From NCBI GenBank assembly GCA_022559845.1, contig CM040118.1:265073519-265137518 (forward strand): a stretch of 64,000 nucleotides of DNA. Direction: 5' to 3'. Positions within the stretch are counted from its first letter, which is position 1. Each line of letters starts with the position of its first letter. Positions 54,485 to 64,000 of the stretch are shown here, piece by piece. Both the position numbers and the translations under genes were made by a program. A model generated the notes under the pieces. The model saw only the letters and a list, made by a program, of their open reading frames with translations, did no database searches and was not told where the DNA came from. This DNA comes from Amorphophallus konjac. Lineage: Eukaryota; Streptophyta; Magnoliopsida; Alismatales; Araceae.

Positions 54485-56390
54485 CCTAAAACTGATCCGA
54501 GAATTTTCTTAGGATATTCAGAAACCACTAGAGCATATAGAGTGTACAACTTAAATTCTAAAACAGTTGAAGAGTCTCCACATGTAGTCTTTGATGAAAC
54601 CATTACTAAACCTGAAAATGGTATGTGCAGGGAACAAGATGATGGAGAAATGCTGAAAGAAGGAAGCTCTACAGATCAATCTGATGATGAAGATGCAAAG
54701 GAGCCTAGTACTCAGAGGGAGGTAAATGAAGGTCAAGGTAATCATGTTATCAATGTGAGATTTCTTAGAGATCATCCTGTAGATAATGTAATTGGTAACT
54801 TGCATGAACCTCCTAGGACCAGAGGCTATTTTAGAGCTCAGAATGAACTAAATGCATTTGCTTTAGTATCTCATGTTGAACCCAAGAACATTGACAGTGC
54901 CCTTAATGATGTGCATTGGATTAATGCCATGCACGAGGAATTGAATCAATTTGATAGGAACAAGGTATGACACCTAGTTCCACCTCCTGATCATGGGACT
55001 GTCATTGGAACTAAATAGGTGTTCAGGAATAAAACCGATGAGCAGGGCAATGTTATTAAGAATAAGACCAGACTTGTAGCTCAGGGGTACAATCAGGAGT
55101 TTGGAATTGACTTTGAAGAGTCATTTGCCCCTGTAGCTAGGTTAGAGGCCATTAGGATTCTATTGGCTTATGCATGCTCATTAGGAATCACCCTACAGCA
55201 GATTGGTGTAAAATCTATTTTCTTGAATGGATAAATAAAAGAGGATGTCTTCGTGAGACAACCTCCAGGATTTGAATGTTTAGACTTTCCAAATTATGTA
55301 TATAAATTGAATAAAGCTCTCTATGGTTTGAAACATGCTTCTAGAGCTTGGTATGACAGGCTCAGCAAGTTTCTTACAGATAAGAAGTTTTCTAGAGGTG
55401 AAATTGACTAAACTTTGTTCACAAAGGTATGCCATCCAGACATTCTCATTGTTCAAATATATGTGGATGATATAATTTTTGGTTCAACTAACCTAATAAT
55501 GTGTAAGGAATTTTCTGATTTGATGACACATGAATTTGAGATGAGCTCAATGGGTGAGCTGAAGTTATTTCTTGGACTGCAGATGACCCAAACAAAAGAA
55601 GGAACCTACATCACTCAGTCCAAGTACATAAGGGATATGTTGAAGAAATACAAATTTGAAAACCTCAAGGAGATTACAGCACCAATGGGTACATCTTCAA
55701 GTCTTGATGATGACCCAAAAGGTAAACCAGTTGATAACAAGCTGTATAGAGGTATGATCGGATCCCTTCTCTACCTTACTATATCTAGGCTTGATATTCA
55801 GTTTGCTGTGTGTTTATGTACTAGATTTCAGGCTAGTCCAAAAGAGTCACATTTTTGTGCTGTCAAAAGGATTTTTAGATATCTGTCAGGCACCCAAGAG
55901 CTAGGTCTTTGGTACCCTGCTAGGTGTGAGCTAGACCTATTAGCATACACTGATGCAGACTATGCTGGGTGTCAGATTGATAGGAAAAGCACTAGTGGAT
56001 ACTGCCAATTCTTAGGTGGTTGCCTAGTGTCTTGGGCTTCCAAGAAGCAACACACAGTTGCTTTATCCACTGCAGAGGCAGAGTATGTCACTGCAGGAAA
56101 TTGTGCAGCCCAGGTACAATGGATTAAGCACCAACTTAATGATTATCAAATAAATTTGAGATGCATTCCAACTTTATGTGATAATACTAGTGCCATATGC
56201 TTGACTAAAAATCTTGTTCATCACTCAAGGACTAAGCATATTGAAATAAAATATCACTTTCTTAGAGATGCAGTAAGCAAAAATGAAATTGAATTGAATT
56301 TTGTTGAAACAAAAAAATAAATTACTGATATTTTTACAAAATCTCTTGGAAATGAAAGATTTAAATTTCTAAGGAGAGAATTGGGGCTTC
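54485..56390 (+). pseudogene. pol: Copia element B pol, second part (integrase end, RT, RNase H)
   Basis: Collinear with 33600-35500 of element A. Stops: TGA at 54968 (a Trp codon in A), TAG near 55016 (Trp), TAA near 55232 (Glu) and TAA near 55409 (Gln). The 301-codon frame 55415-56320 keeps [10 protein letters not shown], the RVT_2 end and RNase H with DADYAGC and STAEAEYV. It ends with the same TAA as element A (35435), followed by readable ITDIFTKSLGNERF. At about 56390 (after GAATTGGGGCT) it jumps to Tat-like sequence. Confidence 0.9.
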
Positions 56391-56823
56391 ACCGGTAGAA
56401 GACCTGTACCAGGAAAACTAGGCCGGCTGCTCCAGCCACCCTTGTTCGGACAGGGGACAGTGGAGCAACGAGGCTCACCCGTTACAGGGAACAAGTAGGC
56501 CTACACAGGCTAATGGGGGGCAGCAGTACCACGAGGCCAATACATTAGGAAGGCCACCCCGGCGTACTGGCGATGCCTTCAAACTGAAGAGACCACCGCC
56601 GTCGTCCAGCCGCATGGCCTTGTCTGCAAAGTGGAAGAAGGGAAAACAGCTCCAACCCTTCCTTACGCTCCTTCCTATCGGGGGATAAGAAGATGTTCCA
56701 GCAACGGAGAGCATCTCACCAAGCACCTGCAAAAAGCAAACAACGGTTACATACCGCAAGGACAAGCGACAGGATCTCGCTGAAAGATAGAAAAACTGTA
56801 ATACCAAGAGACGTCTCATCCCT

Positions 56824-58953
56824 TCAGGGATGGAACTTATCCGGATCAAGAAGTAGGACCCCCCTACTGGCGTATAAGCGGTTAACCTTCTCCAAGGCCT
56901 CCCGCCAACCGTCCAGGTACCCGAGCCTGTACTCCTCAGAGACCGAGCCACCCTCTCCAGGCACAGGCCACGGTTGCCTTGGTGCCGGCGCTGGGTTTCT
57001 CCGGAGGACCAAGGGTGGACGACGAGCCTGCAGAAGTTCATCATCCGACAAAGTACCAGACTCTCCCGATGACATCCTCTAAGAAGGCTACCCCCAAGGG
57101 TTCGCTCGTGCAAATCGGATTGCCACGAAGGCCACCATTTATAGGGGGGAGCGAAGTCCCTAGAAGTATGAGGACTCCTACTGCCTCAATCAAATCCACG
57201 GAAATCAAAGTGACAGATCCCGAAAGTCACGCCCGTTCGCGGTTACCTCGAGGACGCCATTTTGTATCTCCAGAAGATCTCACAACAGCCCAGAAGGGAG
57301 AAAGTACACGGAGAAACTTCGGGATTTGTGAAATAAAGGAAGTTTTCCATTCCAAAATGTAAGGGTTACAAAGGAAGGTGACCGCCCAGGCGAACAACAA
57401 GAAATTTGGAAAAGGTAGGGGGCGCCCTCTCACGGACTGGCCCCAGTTACATCATCACGTGCCCTGGGTTCGGCAGGCAAACGTGCAGCAGCAGTATTGG
57501 GAGAAGGTGGCTCGTAGATCAAGTCCACCATGGTAACGGGTGCTCACTCACCCCCACTCGACACCGACCTCTCGGCGCCCGCCTCCGTGGCGTCGGGCCC
57601 CGCCTCTCCATCATCAGCCTCCGAGCCGTAAGGAGTTGAAGGGGGAAGGAGGAACGGGGGCACGAGACCAAGATTTTCCACTGTGGCCTTCACAGCAGCA
57701 CTCCAGCCCTCCCGGAAGCCACGGTCATGGGCTGGTCCGTAGAACTCCAAGGCCGTCTCCGCCAGCTCGTCATCGGTCAGAGGGATTCGACTACCGCCAG
57801 CCATGGCGAGCTCTTCACCAGACATGCTAGGGGGGGCTTCGGGAGAACGCCGCCGAAAACTAGGCCCTCCGCTGGCCACAGACACTTCAGGCGAGTGCAC
57901 TAGAGGAATGCCAACTGGGATCAGATACTGTAGCCTCCCCGGGGTGAACGCAACCTGGGCTTGGGGGGTGACGACCGACACCTGACCTGCTTCCGGAGCA
58001 ACGTGGTCTACGGGACGAGGAGGAAACCGCAACAACTGGACGATCTCGTAGGTCCAACCCTATGCTTCCACCGCCCCTAAAAATAGAACAAGGTTGGTCA
58101 AGCACCAGTCACTATCGACGCGGCCCTATAGAAGGATAAAGCTAGTACCCTACGGTAACCAGGGACACAACCCCAGCTCCCGAAATAACGCCGGGGTCAG
58201 AACGAAGTCTGCATCGGAAAGAGGATACCGGAGAATAGCCTTCAACTTCTTGCGATCCTCGGACCTAAGAGAAGGCTTCGAATCACGCCAAGTGCGATGA
58301 AAGCCACTACGCATCCAACTATCGGAGGTTTCTGCTCAGTCTTTCGACTTGACAAGGTACACGTACCGCTCCGCCCAGCCTTTGCGGTTGGACGCGGTAT
58401 GGGAGACCGTGACAAAATGCTGGTGGGTGCGAGCCTTGAAATAGGCAAAATAGGTATCGGACGGACAACTCTAGAGGAGGAAGAAGTGCCGAAATAGATC
58501 GACACTTGGTTCCACCGACGCTCTATGGCACGCATAGACAAACCCACAGAGGATGCTGTAAGAATTGGGGGTTATTTCCCCAGGATGCCGCCCATAGTAG
58601 TGGATGATGGATGCAATGAAGGAATGAACTAGAACACGGAAGCCCGCCTGAAAGGAGGCCACCGGTACCATGATCCCGCCGGAAGGGTGACTCATTATGT
58701 CATCTCCCACGGAGGGTAAGACGATGTCATATTCAAAGGGAATCTGGAAGGCCTCCTGCAGGCCATGGATTACCCTATAAACCAGTAAGGGTGGGGAACT
58801 AGGCCGACTAGTACCCGCACCAGAGGTGCTTGGCATACTGCCCCGACCATGAGGCATCTCCTCTGAAGAGGAAAAATCGACGCTGAGGACTCTCCTACAT
58901 AGAGGCATCACTACAGAAGGTGAAAAATGCAGGGAAAGAAGGATCCTCACCAC
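56824..58953 (-). pseudogene. Antisense gypsy-type transposon ORF (Transposase_28-like), broken
   Basis: Segment 58953-58471 (160 codons) holds FQIPFEYDIVLPSVGDDI, VASFQAGFRVLVHSFIASI and ASVEPSVDLFRHFFLL, the pattern of the plant 'putative gypsy type transposon' family (PF04195, from memory). The frame goes on past a stop through YFAYFKARTHQHFVTV and WAERYVYLVKSK. A possible intron lies near 58160-58070. Segments 58035-57544 and 57075-56824 each contain a (S/T)DDEL...GW(R/S)xAxxxV pattern, suggesting an internal duplication. Start and exon structure are uncertain; function is unknown. Confidence 0.55.
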
Positions 58954-59339
58954 GCGAAGGGAGGAAGACGCCTACAACGAAGTGCGACAATCGGCAAGAC
59001 GTGGGTATAGTTTGCGAAGAGACCTCACAGCGGTTCTTATAACTGCCCACTACGGTTTGACATTGTCCCCTAAAGGGCAGGTGAAAGGACGCCGACCACT
59101 ACAGTGGTACAGCTACCGAGGCCATGTGACCGTTCTGAGCCCACGCCCCCAGAACGAGACAAGGCCCGGGGTCATCATTACCAGCATGGCTTCTAACACC
59201 GCCAAAGGCACCTTGCGCGTCAAGCAGGCTCTCAAAGCCACCAACTCCCGTTGTACGAGGGAATCGTCTTCGGATCCTACACTCTGGAAAACCCTCTCTT
59301 GGACTACTCTCTGCCCCCCGCAGAGTGCTCGGCGACTGA

Positions 59340-60162
59340 GAGTAGGGGGGGAGGTGAGGAGGGTAAATCTGGTTTGACCCAGGAATGGCCCAGCGACTGA
59401 CGGCCCACTAAGGTTCGAGAGTGCTAAGCCCGGCCAGGGGACGAGCACGTACGCTGAACCCAATAAGAGGAGGCCCGGCCCAGCAAAACATCGGATTCCA
59501 CGACCCACAACGGCTACGGCCCAAGCGAAGTTCTCGCCGGAGGACACTCCGACGACCGACCGTTGCCCCCACGACGTCGGCCTTGACCCCGTAACGGGCG
59601 AGCGCGCGCCATGAGCGCCGTAAGACTCGCCCAGGGACAGGCCGGTGCCGGGGCTATCGCCGCCCAACGGGAAACTCCCGCCAATATAGCGGGAGAACGT
59701 TACTCTACTAAGCAGACCCTTCCCTCTCAAGGGATGAGGCCCCTCGCTCCAGAACAACCCATATAAAAGGAACATCGACAGAAGAGAAGGACACGTTGGA
59801 TACTTTCACCATAAGAGCTTCCCACTGAGAATAGAGCAATCAGACGCACCACGACTACAGAGAGGCTATCCGCTACATCCAGAGAGAATCCTCCTTCTAC
59901 ACGGCCTTACCACCCAGGGAGCACTCTCTGAGTACCCACTGGGAGCGGCGAACACGCGTGCAGAGGATCTACGCGCCTCTCGGATCGTCTACTATAGCCT
60001 CTACTTCTCTCTCACTTCGCTCTTCTCTATTGCTCATCGATCCCTTACTGACTTAAGCATCGGAGGGTTGTTCCCTGAGGTAACACCCGGGATTCCTTCT
60101 GACGCCCCTTTGGTTTCTTGGTGTTTGCAGGCCTCCACGGGCGCGAGACGACTTCCCCAACA
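59340..60162 (+). repeat. Probable 3' LTR of the second Tat-type fragment
   Basis: A purine stretch GAGAGTAGGGGGGGAGGTGAG (59337-59357) could be the polypurine tract. Downstream are a TATA candidate at 59759-59770, a CT-rich leader and the end CCCCAACA. The exact LTR start is not settled. The 220-codon minus-strand frame across 59113-59775 overlaps this LTR and matches nothing I know. Confidence 0.5.
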
Positions 60163-61107
60163 AATAAATAGAGAAGGTGGTACGTGGCCTAGAAACCATT
60201 TTCCTGCCGCTACACAACTGTATATTTCAGTTTAGCTAACTTGAGTCCTTTAGTTGAGCTAAGTTGAGCTAGTTCATGTTTTAGCTATTGCTAGACACCT
60301 GTTCATTATTCAAACTCATGTTTAACATTATGTCAATATTTAGAAAAATAATATAAGTTAAATTAATAGAATTTATGTGCTCGAACATCGAGTTTTTTGT
60401 TTTTTATATCAACTAATAGATCAAGTGAAACCTTCAATTAATAAGACCTTTACGTGCAGTTATCATCAATTGTTTGGATCAACTGACTACTCTTGTAGGT
60501 GATACCACTTTCACCTAACATCTTTCATTAGCTGATATACTCGTCCCTTAACTCTTTCAATTGATAGCTTAGTCGATAGGTTGAACTGATATATCTTCAG
60601 TCGATACCCTTTTGCCTATCGACAGTCTAAATGAGCGTCAATCGATAACCTTGCGCCTAATTCAACAGTGGAAGCCTTTTGCTTGATCCTGTCAGTCATA
60701 ACCTTTCACCTAATTCATCTAGCTGATAGGCCTTCCACCTATCCCTGCCCGTCGGTAGGCTCTCCAACTGATTTGCTTTCACCTATTATCAATTATTGAA
60801 AACTTGCACCCAATCATGTCAGTTGATTACTTGCACCTAATAACTTCAGTCGATGCATTCGCCTTACACATCAATCGATACCTTGCAATTGATTGTCAGT
60901 CGCTAATATTCAACTACTGGTTCTAGCTGACAACTTCCAACTGATTCTTCCAACGGATCAACGTAAGATGATGGCCATCGCCTATCATCCTTCAAACTGA
61001 CATTCTTCAAGCAATAATATTTCAATTCAATTGCTCACTTAAGCTAATTCACAATGACTAGTTCCTTCAACTGATGATCATCAACCGTTCATTTTCCACC
61101 CAACACC
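60163..61107. repeat. Degenerate word-repeat region (CAGTCGATA / CAACTGAT / CACCTA words)
   Basis: From about 60420, variants of (C/T)AGTCGATA, TCAA(C/T)TGAT and CTTT(C/T)(A/G)CCTA alternate every 15 to 30 bp. There is no ORF. The style is the same as in the U3 regions of the copia LTRs at 6294 and 27860, so this may be a piece of another such LTR, but no promoter or U5 block is present to confirm it. The copia LTR starting at 61108 is inserted in it. Confidence 0.55.
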
Positions 61108-61572
61108 TGTTGATTTGTATACGAAGGGGCATGAACCCGACACCGCCATAAATAGATTGATATAAAATTATTGGTGAGGCACACAATGGGGTGAGGAATA
61201 TCTGGAGTTCACAGTCCCAAAATTCAGAGGTCCAGAAAAGACAGCTACCAAAGTAGTCCCAAAAAATCACGCTCTAAATCTCGGCCTCGTCGGTGATGAG
61301 CCTTCAGAGTAGTATTGAAGAGAACACCCATGTTCACTACAAAAGTGTAGAGAGAGAACTAGAGAGAGTGAGAGTATGCGTGCGTGAGAGAGAACCTTCT
61401 CGCATGCGTTGCATTTCGGGCTTCCTCTGCATGCCCTTTTATAGGCATTTTAGATAAAGCATTGATCCATGCATGCTTTATACGCATGCAAAATCCGTTC
61501 GCGAACGGGCGTGTCCGTCCGTTCATGAACGGACACATACTGCCCCCCTTCGTGGGTAGTTATGCATCAACA
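61108..61572 (-). repeat. Copia-type 3' LTR, 465 bp, reverse orientation
   Basis: Plus-strand ends TGTTGATTTG and GCATCAACA give 7-bp terminal inverted repeats (TGTTGAT/ATCAACA). On the minus strand a TATA box CTATAAAAG lies at 61444-61436, then a leader with GTTCTCTCTC. The purine tract ACAAGTGGGAGA (61584-61573) abuts the LTR start, as in Tork/Angela-type copia elements. The left flank is ACACC (61103-61107). Confidence 0.75.
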
Positions 61573-62429
61573 TCTCCCACTTGTCCACGAATGCCAGTCA
61601 TAAAGTTCTCTCTTTATTCTTACTTCTCTTACTCTGTCATACAAGAAATATAGCGTGCAACCTCACGAGAAAACTCTTAATCATAAGAGTAGTGAACTGT
61701 TAAGTTATCACCGAAACTAACAGAACACTTTAACATTATATATCTCATAGCACCCTAGATAATCTCATAGTCACCTGATTTAACACTCTCGATCTCTCAA
61801 ATAGCAAGCAGTGTTAAATGTCAAATGTCATGTGGTCATGACTCTATCTTCACAAAGTTAACAGAGTCCCCTGGGGTATGAACCACAAAACAGAGTGCAA
61901 TATACAGAAGTCTTCCCTAAGTTCTTATGTCAATCCAATTAGTCTTGACCACTTTTCTAGACATGTCCCGCTAAACTGTATCAACCATAGTCTTAAAGAG
62001 CATGCTAAAGTAGTGATGTCAAGCTTTTTTTTCATGGCACAATTCTCAAGTCACAAAGGGTACAAAAGGGATCAACATAAATATGATCGAGGAGCTCGCA
62101 CAATGATGAAACAAAGATCCATTCATCATTCTCAATTATGGTCATATGTAGCACATGTAGTATTGGACGCATGCTATGGTGTTCTCCCATCGACATGGGC
62201 ATGCCACTCAGTAATTAAATACCATACAGATCTTAGTCTAGTCACTCCCATTATGACTAACCTGAATCTTACGCCCCTGTCGTTCCCACTCAGTGCCATG
62301 TCATGAGATTCACATCTAACTTAGTCAGGCCTTAGAGGACAAGGCATAGAGAACCTGTGAATGATCCAAGTGGATCTCATCTTAGCTCTCTCTAAGGTGA
62401 CATAATAGACAAATTTTCATACATATCTT
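61573..62429 (-). mobile_element. 3' noncoding part of a copia-type element (no coding seen)
   Basis: It continues from the polypurine tract at 61573-61584, so it should be the region between pol and 3' LTR. I see no RT, integrase or Gag motif in 845 bp on either strand. It is cut at 62430 by an LTR. A coding-poor derivative (LARD-like) is possible. Confidence 0.45.
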
Positions 62430-64000
62430 TGATGGGGGAATCCCTTACCCCTTCACATTTTCGAGGCTCGGATTGTTTGTCGACATGCGTCATTGTGTTT
62501 GTCATATTTTTCTGAGTCTAGTCATGTAATTTTTATATTTTATTTGAGTCATAAACCATGTAATTTTCCTTTTATTTGAGTACAGTATCTAGGTATAAGG
62601 GTCATTTACCTAAGTCTTGAGTCATGTGAGTAATTAAGTAGTCTAATGGGCCCAACTAGTGGGTTAAGCCCAGTGGCGCCCCCCCTTGGACTTGTCTGGT
62701 CATTAAGTCATTAGTCAGGCTCAATTTGGTCATTTGAAAAGTCCAGTGCCTATAAATAGGCCACCCCACTCTCTCATTTGTAACCTTTGATGATCAATGA
62801 AATTAGAAATTCCCTTGGAATTTTATCTCCCCTCCCTCTCTTGATATCTCTCTCTCATATATATATATCTCTCTCTACCCTCTCTCTCTCTAAGGGGGTT
62901 GCCCCTCTCTCTCTCTTCCCCCACCCCTAAAATTTGAAATTCCTCTCTCTCCTCCCCATTCACCTCTCATCAAGACCCCTCCCCCCTTCCCCATACATCC
63001 ATTCAATTCCCCTCCAACCCCAAGGCAGCATCCACCACTCCCTACTCCACCCTCCAACCACCAACCACTCACTACCTTTTCCCAAGCACCCTTCCATCTC
63101 CCCAAGACTGAAGGGGCTCAAACCCTAGGCCAAATTTGAATTTCCCTCCCCTTTCTGGCTGTTTCCCTCCCTTCCCCATTACCCCCTTACCATCTAGGTC
63201 GCACCCCCCCTAGCCATCAACCTCCCTTTCCCATTCTCCCCTCTCTTACCCCCACTCCCAATCAGCCCTAGCTCTAGGTCGCAGGCAACAGAGTACCAGC
63301 AGCTTGAAGCAGCCACCACGGCGTCATTGTGAGGCTTCAGGAGGCGTACCATATACCGTTGGAATCGTCGTCCAGTCAGCTTCGCAGCCGAGGTGGTTTC
63401 ATCTTCACGCGACACCAGAGCTGTCTAGAGGAGCGATTCTCGGCGACCTGCGTAGCTCCTCCCAGGCAGACAACCAAAGAAGGATTGCAGAGGCTCCCAC
63501 GGTCTGATTCGTGTGATTCTTGGAGTGCCACTTGGCTGAGGGCTTCCCCTACAAGTCCTCTGTCATCCCCAATAAGCAGAGCGAATTTAAGACCTCATCA
63601 TCAAAAGTTTCAAATTTTCTTTCCAAGGTGCGCCAGGTCAGTTCCTCTAAGCCTGAACTGACACCCCCTACTGTTCGGGCCTCCATGATCAGCTCCGACA
63701 TCTGCCGATGGCGCCATTGGCCCCGGCGGAAAAAAGACTCATCCACAGAGACAGCGGTTCTGGTACCGCATCATTCGGACACCGAGAGAGTTTGTGGCAT
63801 CTTTATCTTCCAGCAGTAGCAACCTGAGAGCAGTCAGCGCCAGAGCAGTTCAGCCCTGGTCCAGCCATTGTCCCGGCCACTGACAACGTCAGGAAATTCC
63901 CCAATAATTCTGACGTCCTCCTGGGCCAACCCAATAGGTTTTGGCGCTGGTTTCGTCACAAACGGAGTTCGGGTGAGTCCGTAGCGACGCCAACAACGAT
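62430..64000 (+). repeat. LTR of a gypsy derivative related to the 19450-27859 element (runs off window)
   Basis: It begins TGATGGGGGAATCCC. Read in this direction it follows the reverse of 21822-19450: TGAGTC...CATGTAATTTTTAT, TATTTGAGTCAT, GGGCCCAA...GGGCTTGGCCC-like and a polypyrimidine leader. The TATA box CTATAAATAGG is at 62750-62760. Long CT runs (62820-62910) and CCCTCC-rich DNA correspond to the GGGA-rich part of the other LTR. Short ORFs in it are not credible genes. No terminus is reached. Confidence 0.7.

Larger units (their letters stand above)
56391..60162 (+). mobile_element. Second Tat-lineage gypsy fragment: antisense ORF and 3' LTR
   Basis: It starts abruptly after copia pol, carries a minus-strand gypsy-type-transposon ORF (about 58953 to 56824) and ends in LTR-like sequence with a plus-strand TATA (CCATATAAAAGG, about 59759) and the terminus CCCCAACA at 60162. 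An antisense ORF upstream of a plus-strand 3' LTR is the Tat arrangement, as at 16453-18519. Sense gag-pol is missing. It is GC-rich compared with its neighbours. Confidence 0.6.

Noticed and set aside
59113..59775. 220-codon minus-strand ORF
   Set aside because: It overlaps the probable Tat LTR and promoter, has no recognised motif and is in GC-rich DNA where long open frames arise by chance.
61878..62306. 142-codon plus-strand ORF as a host gene
   Set aside because: No recognisable domain, and it lies between a polypurine tract and a new LTR in what should be noncoding element DNA.

Overview
This is plant nuclear DNA made almost entirely of nested transposable elements. I see no host gene, tRNA, rRNA or CRISPR array. 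A plant origin follows from the families present: Maximus/SIRE-type Ty1/copia, chromovirus-type and Tat-type Ty3/gypsy, a plant L1-type LINE with a zf-RVT tail, and primer-binding sites of the initiator-methionine type (TGGTATCAGAGC). I cannot name the species.

Left part (1-19449) is a nest. A minus-strand gypsy element (gag 1-651, LTR 817-3225) sits inside a copia element that keeps only a five-zinc-knuckle Gag end and a 3.2 kb 3' LTR (3226-9491). That copia element sits inside another gypsy LTR (9492-10601), which sits inside the tandem-repeat-filled 3' region of a Tat-type gypsy element (10602-18519) that also has an antisense ORF and a 3' LTR. The Tat element lies in a Maximus-like copia fragment (18520-19449).

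Middle part (19450-41587). A minus-strand gypsy derivative (19450-27859) is arranged LTR-internal-LTR-internal. Its intact 736-codon ORF joins a Gag-like start to the GPY/F end and chromodomain-like tail of an integrase; no protease, reverse transcriptase or integrase core is present. Two Maximus-like copia elements follow (27860-36590 and from 36591). They keep long gag ORFs but share stop codons in pol.

Right part (41588-64000). The second copia element is split at a 5-bp duplication (TTGAA) by a 12.9 kb insert. The insert is a Tekay/Del-like LTR that has suffered a 3,253-bp tandem duplication and then the insertion of a 5.3 kb LINE with a 17-bp target duplication. Copia pol resumes at 54485. 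Then come a second Tat-type fragment with an antisense gypsy-type-transposon ORF (56391-60162), a degenerate word-repeat region, a short copia LTR (61108-61572) and the start of an LTR related to the 19450 element.

The most unusual structures are the 33-bp-period palindrome array in one gypsy LTR family, with compensated arm changes in a related LTR; the Gag/chromodomain fusion ORF; the copia LTRs built of short degenerate words upstream of a shared G-box block; and the hierarchical satellites of the Tat element. All boundaries and comparisons were made by eye.
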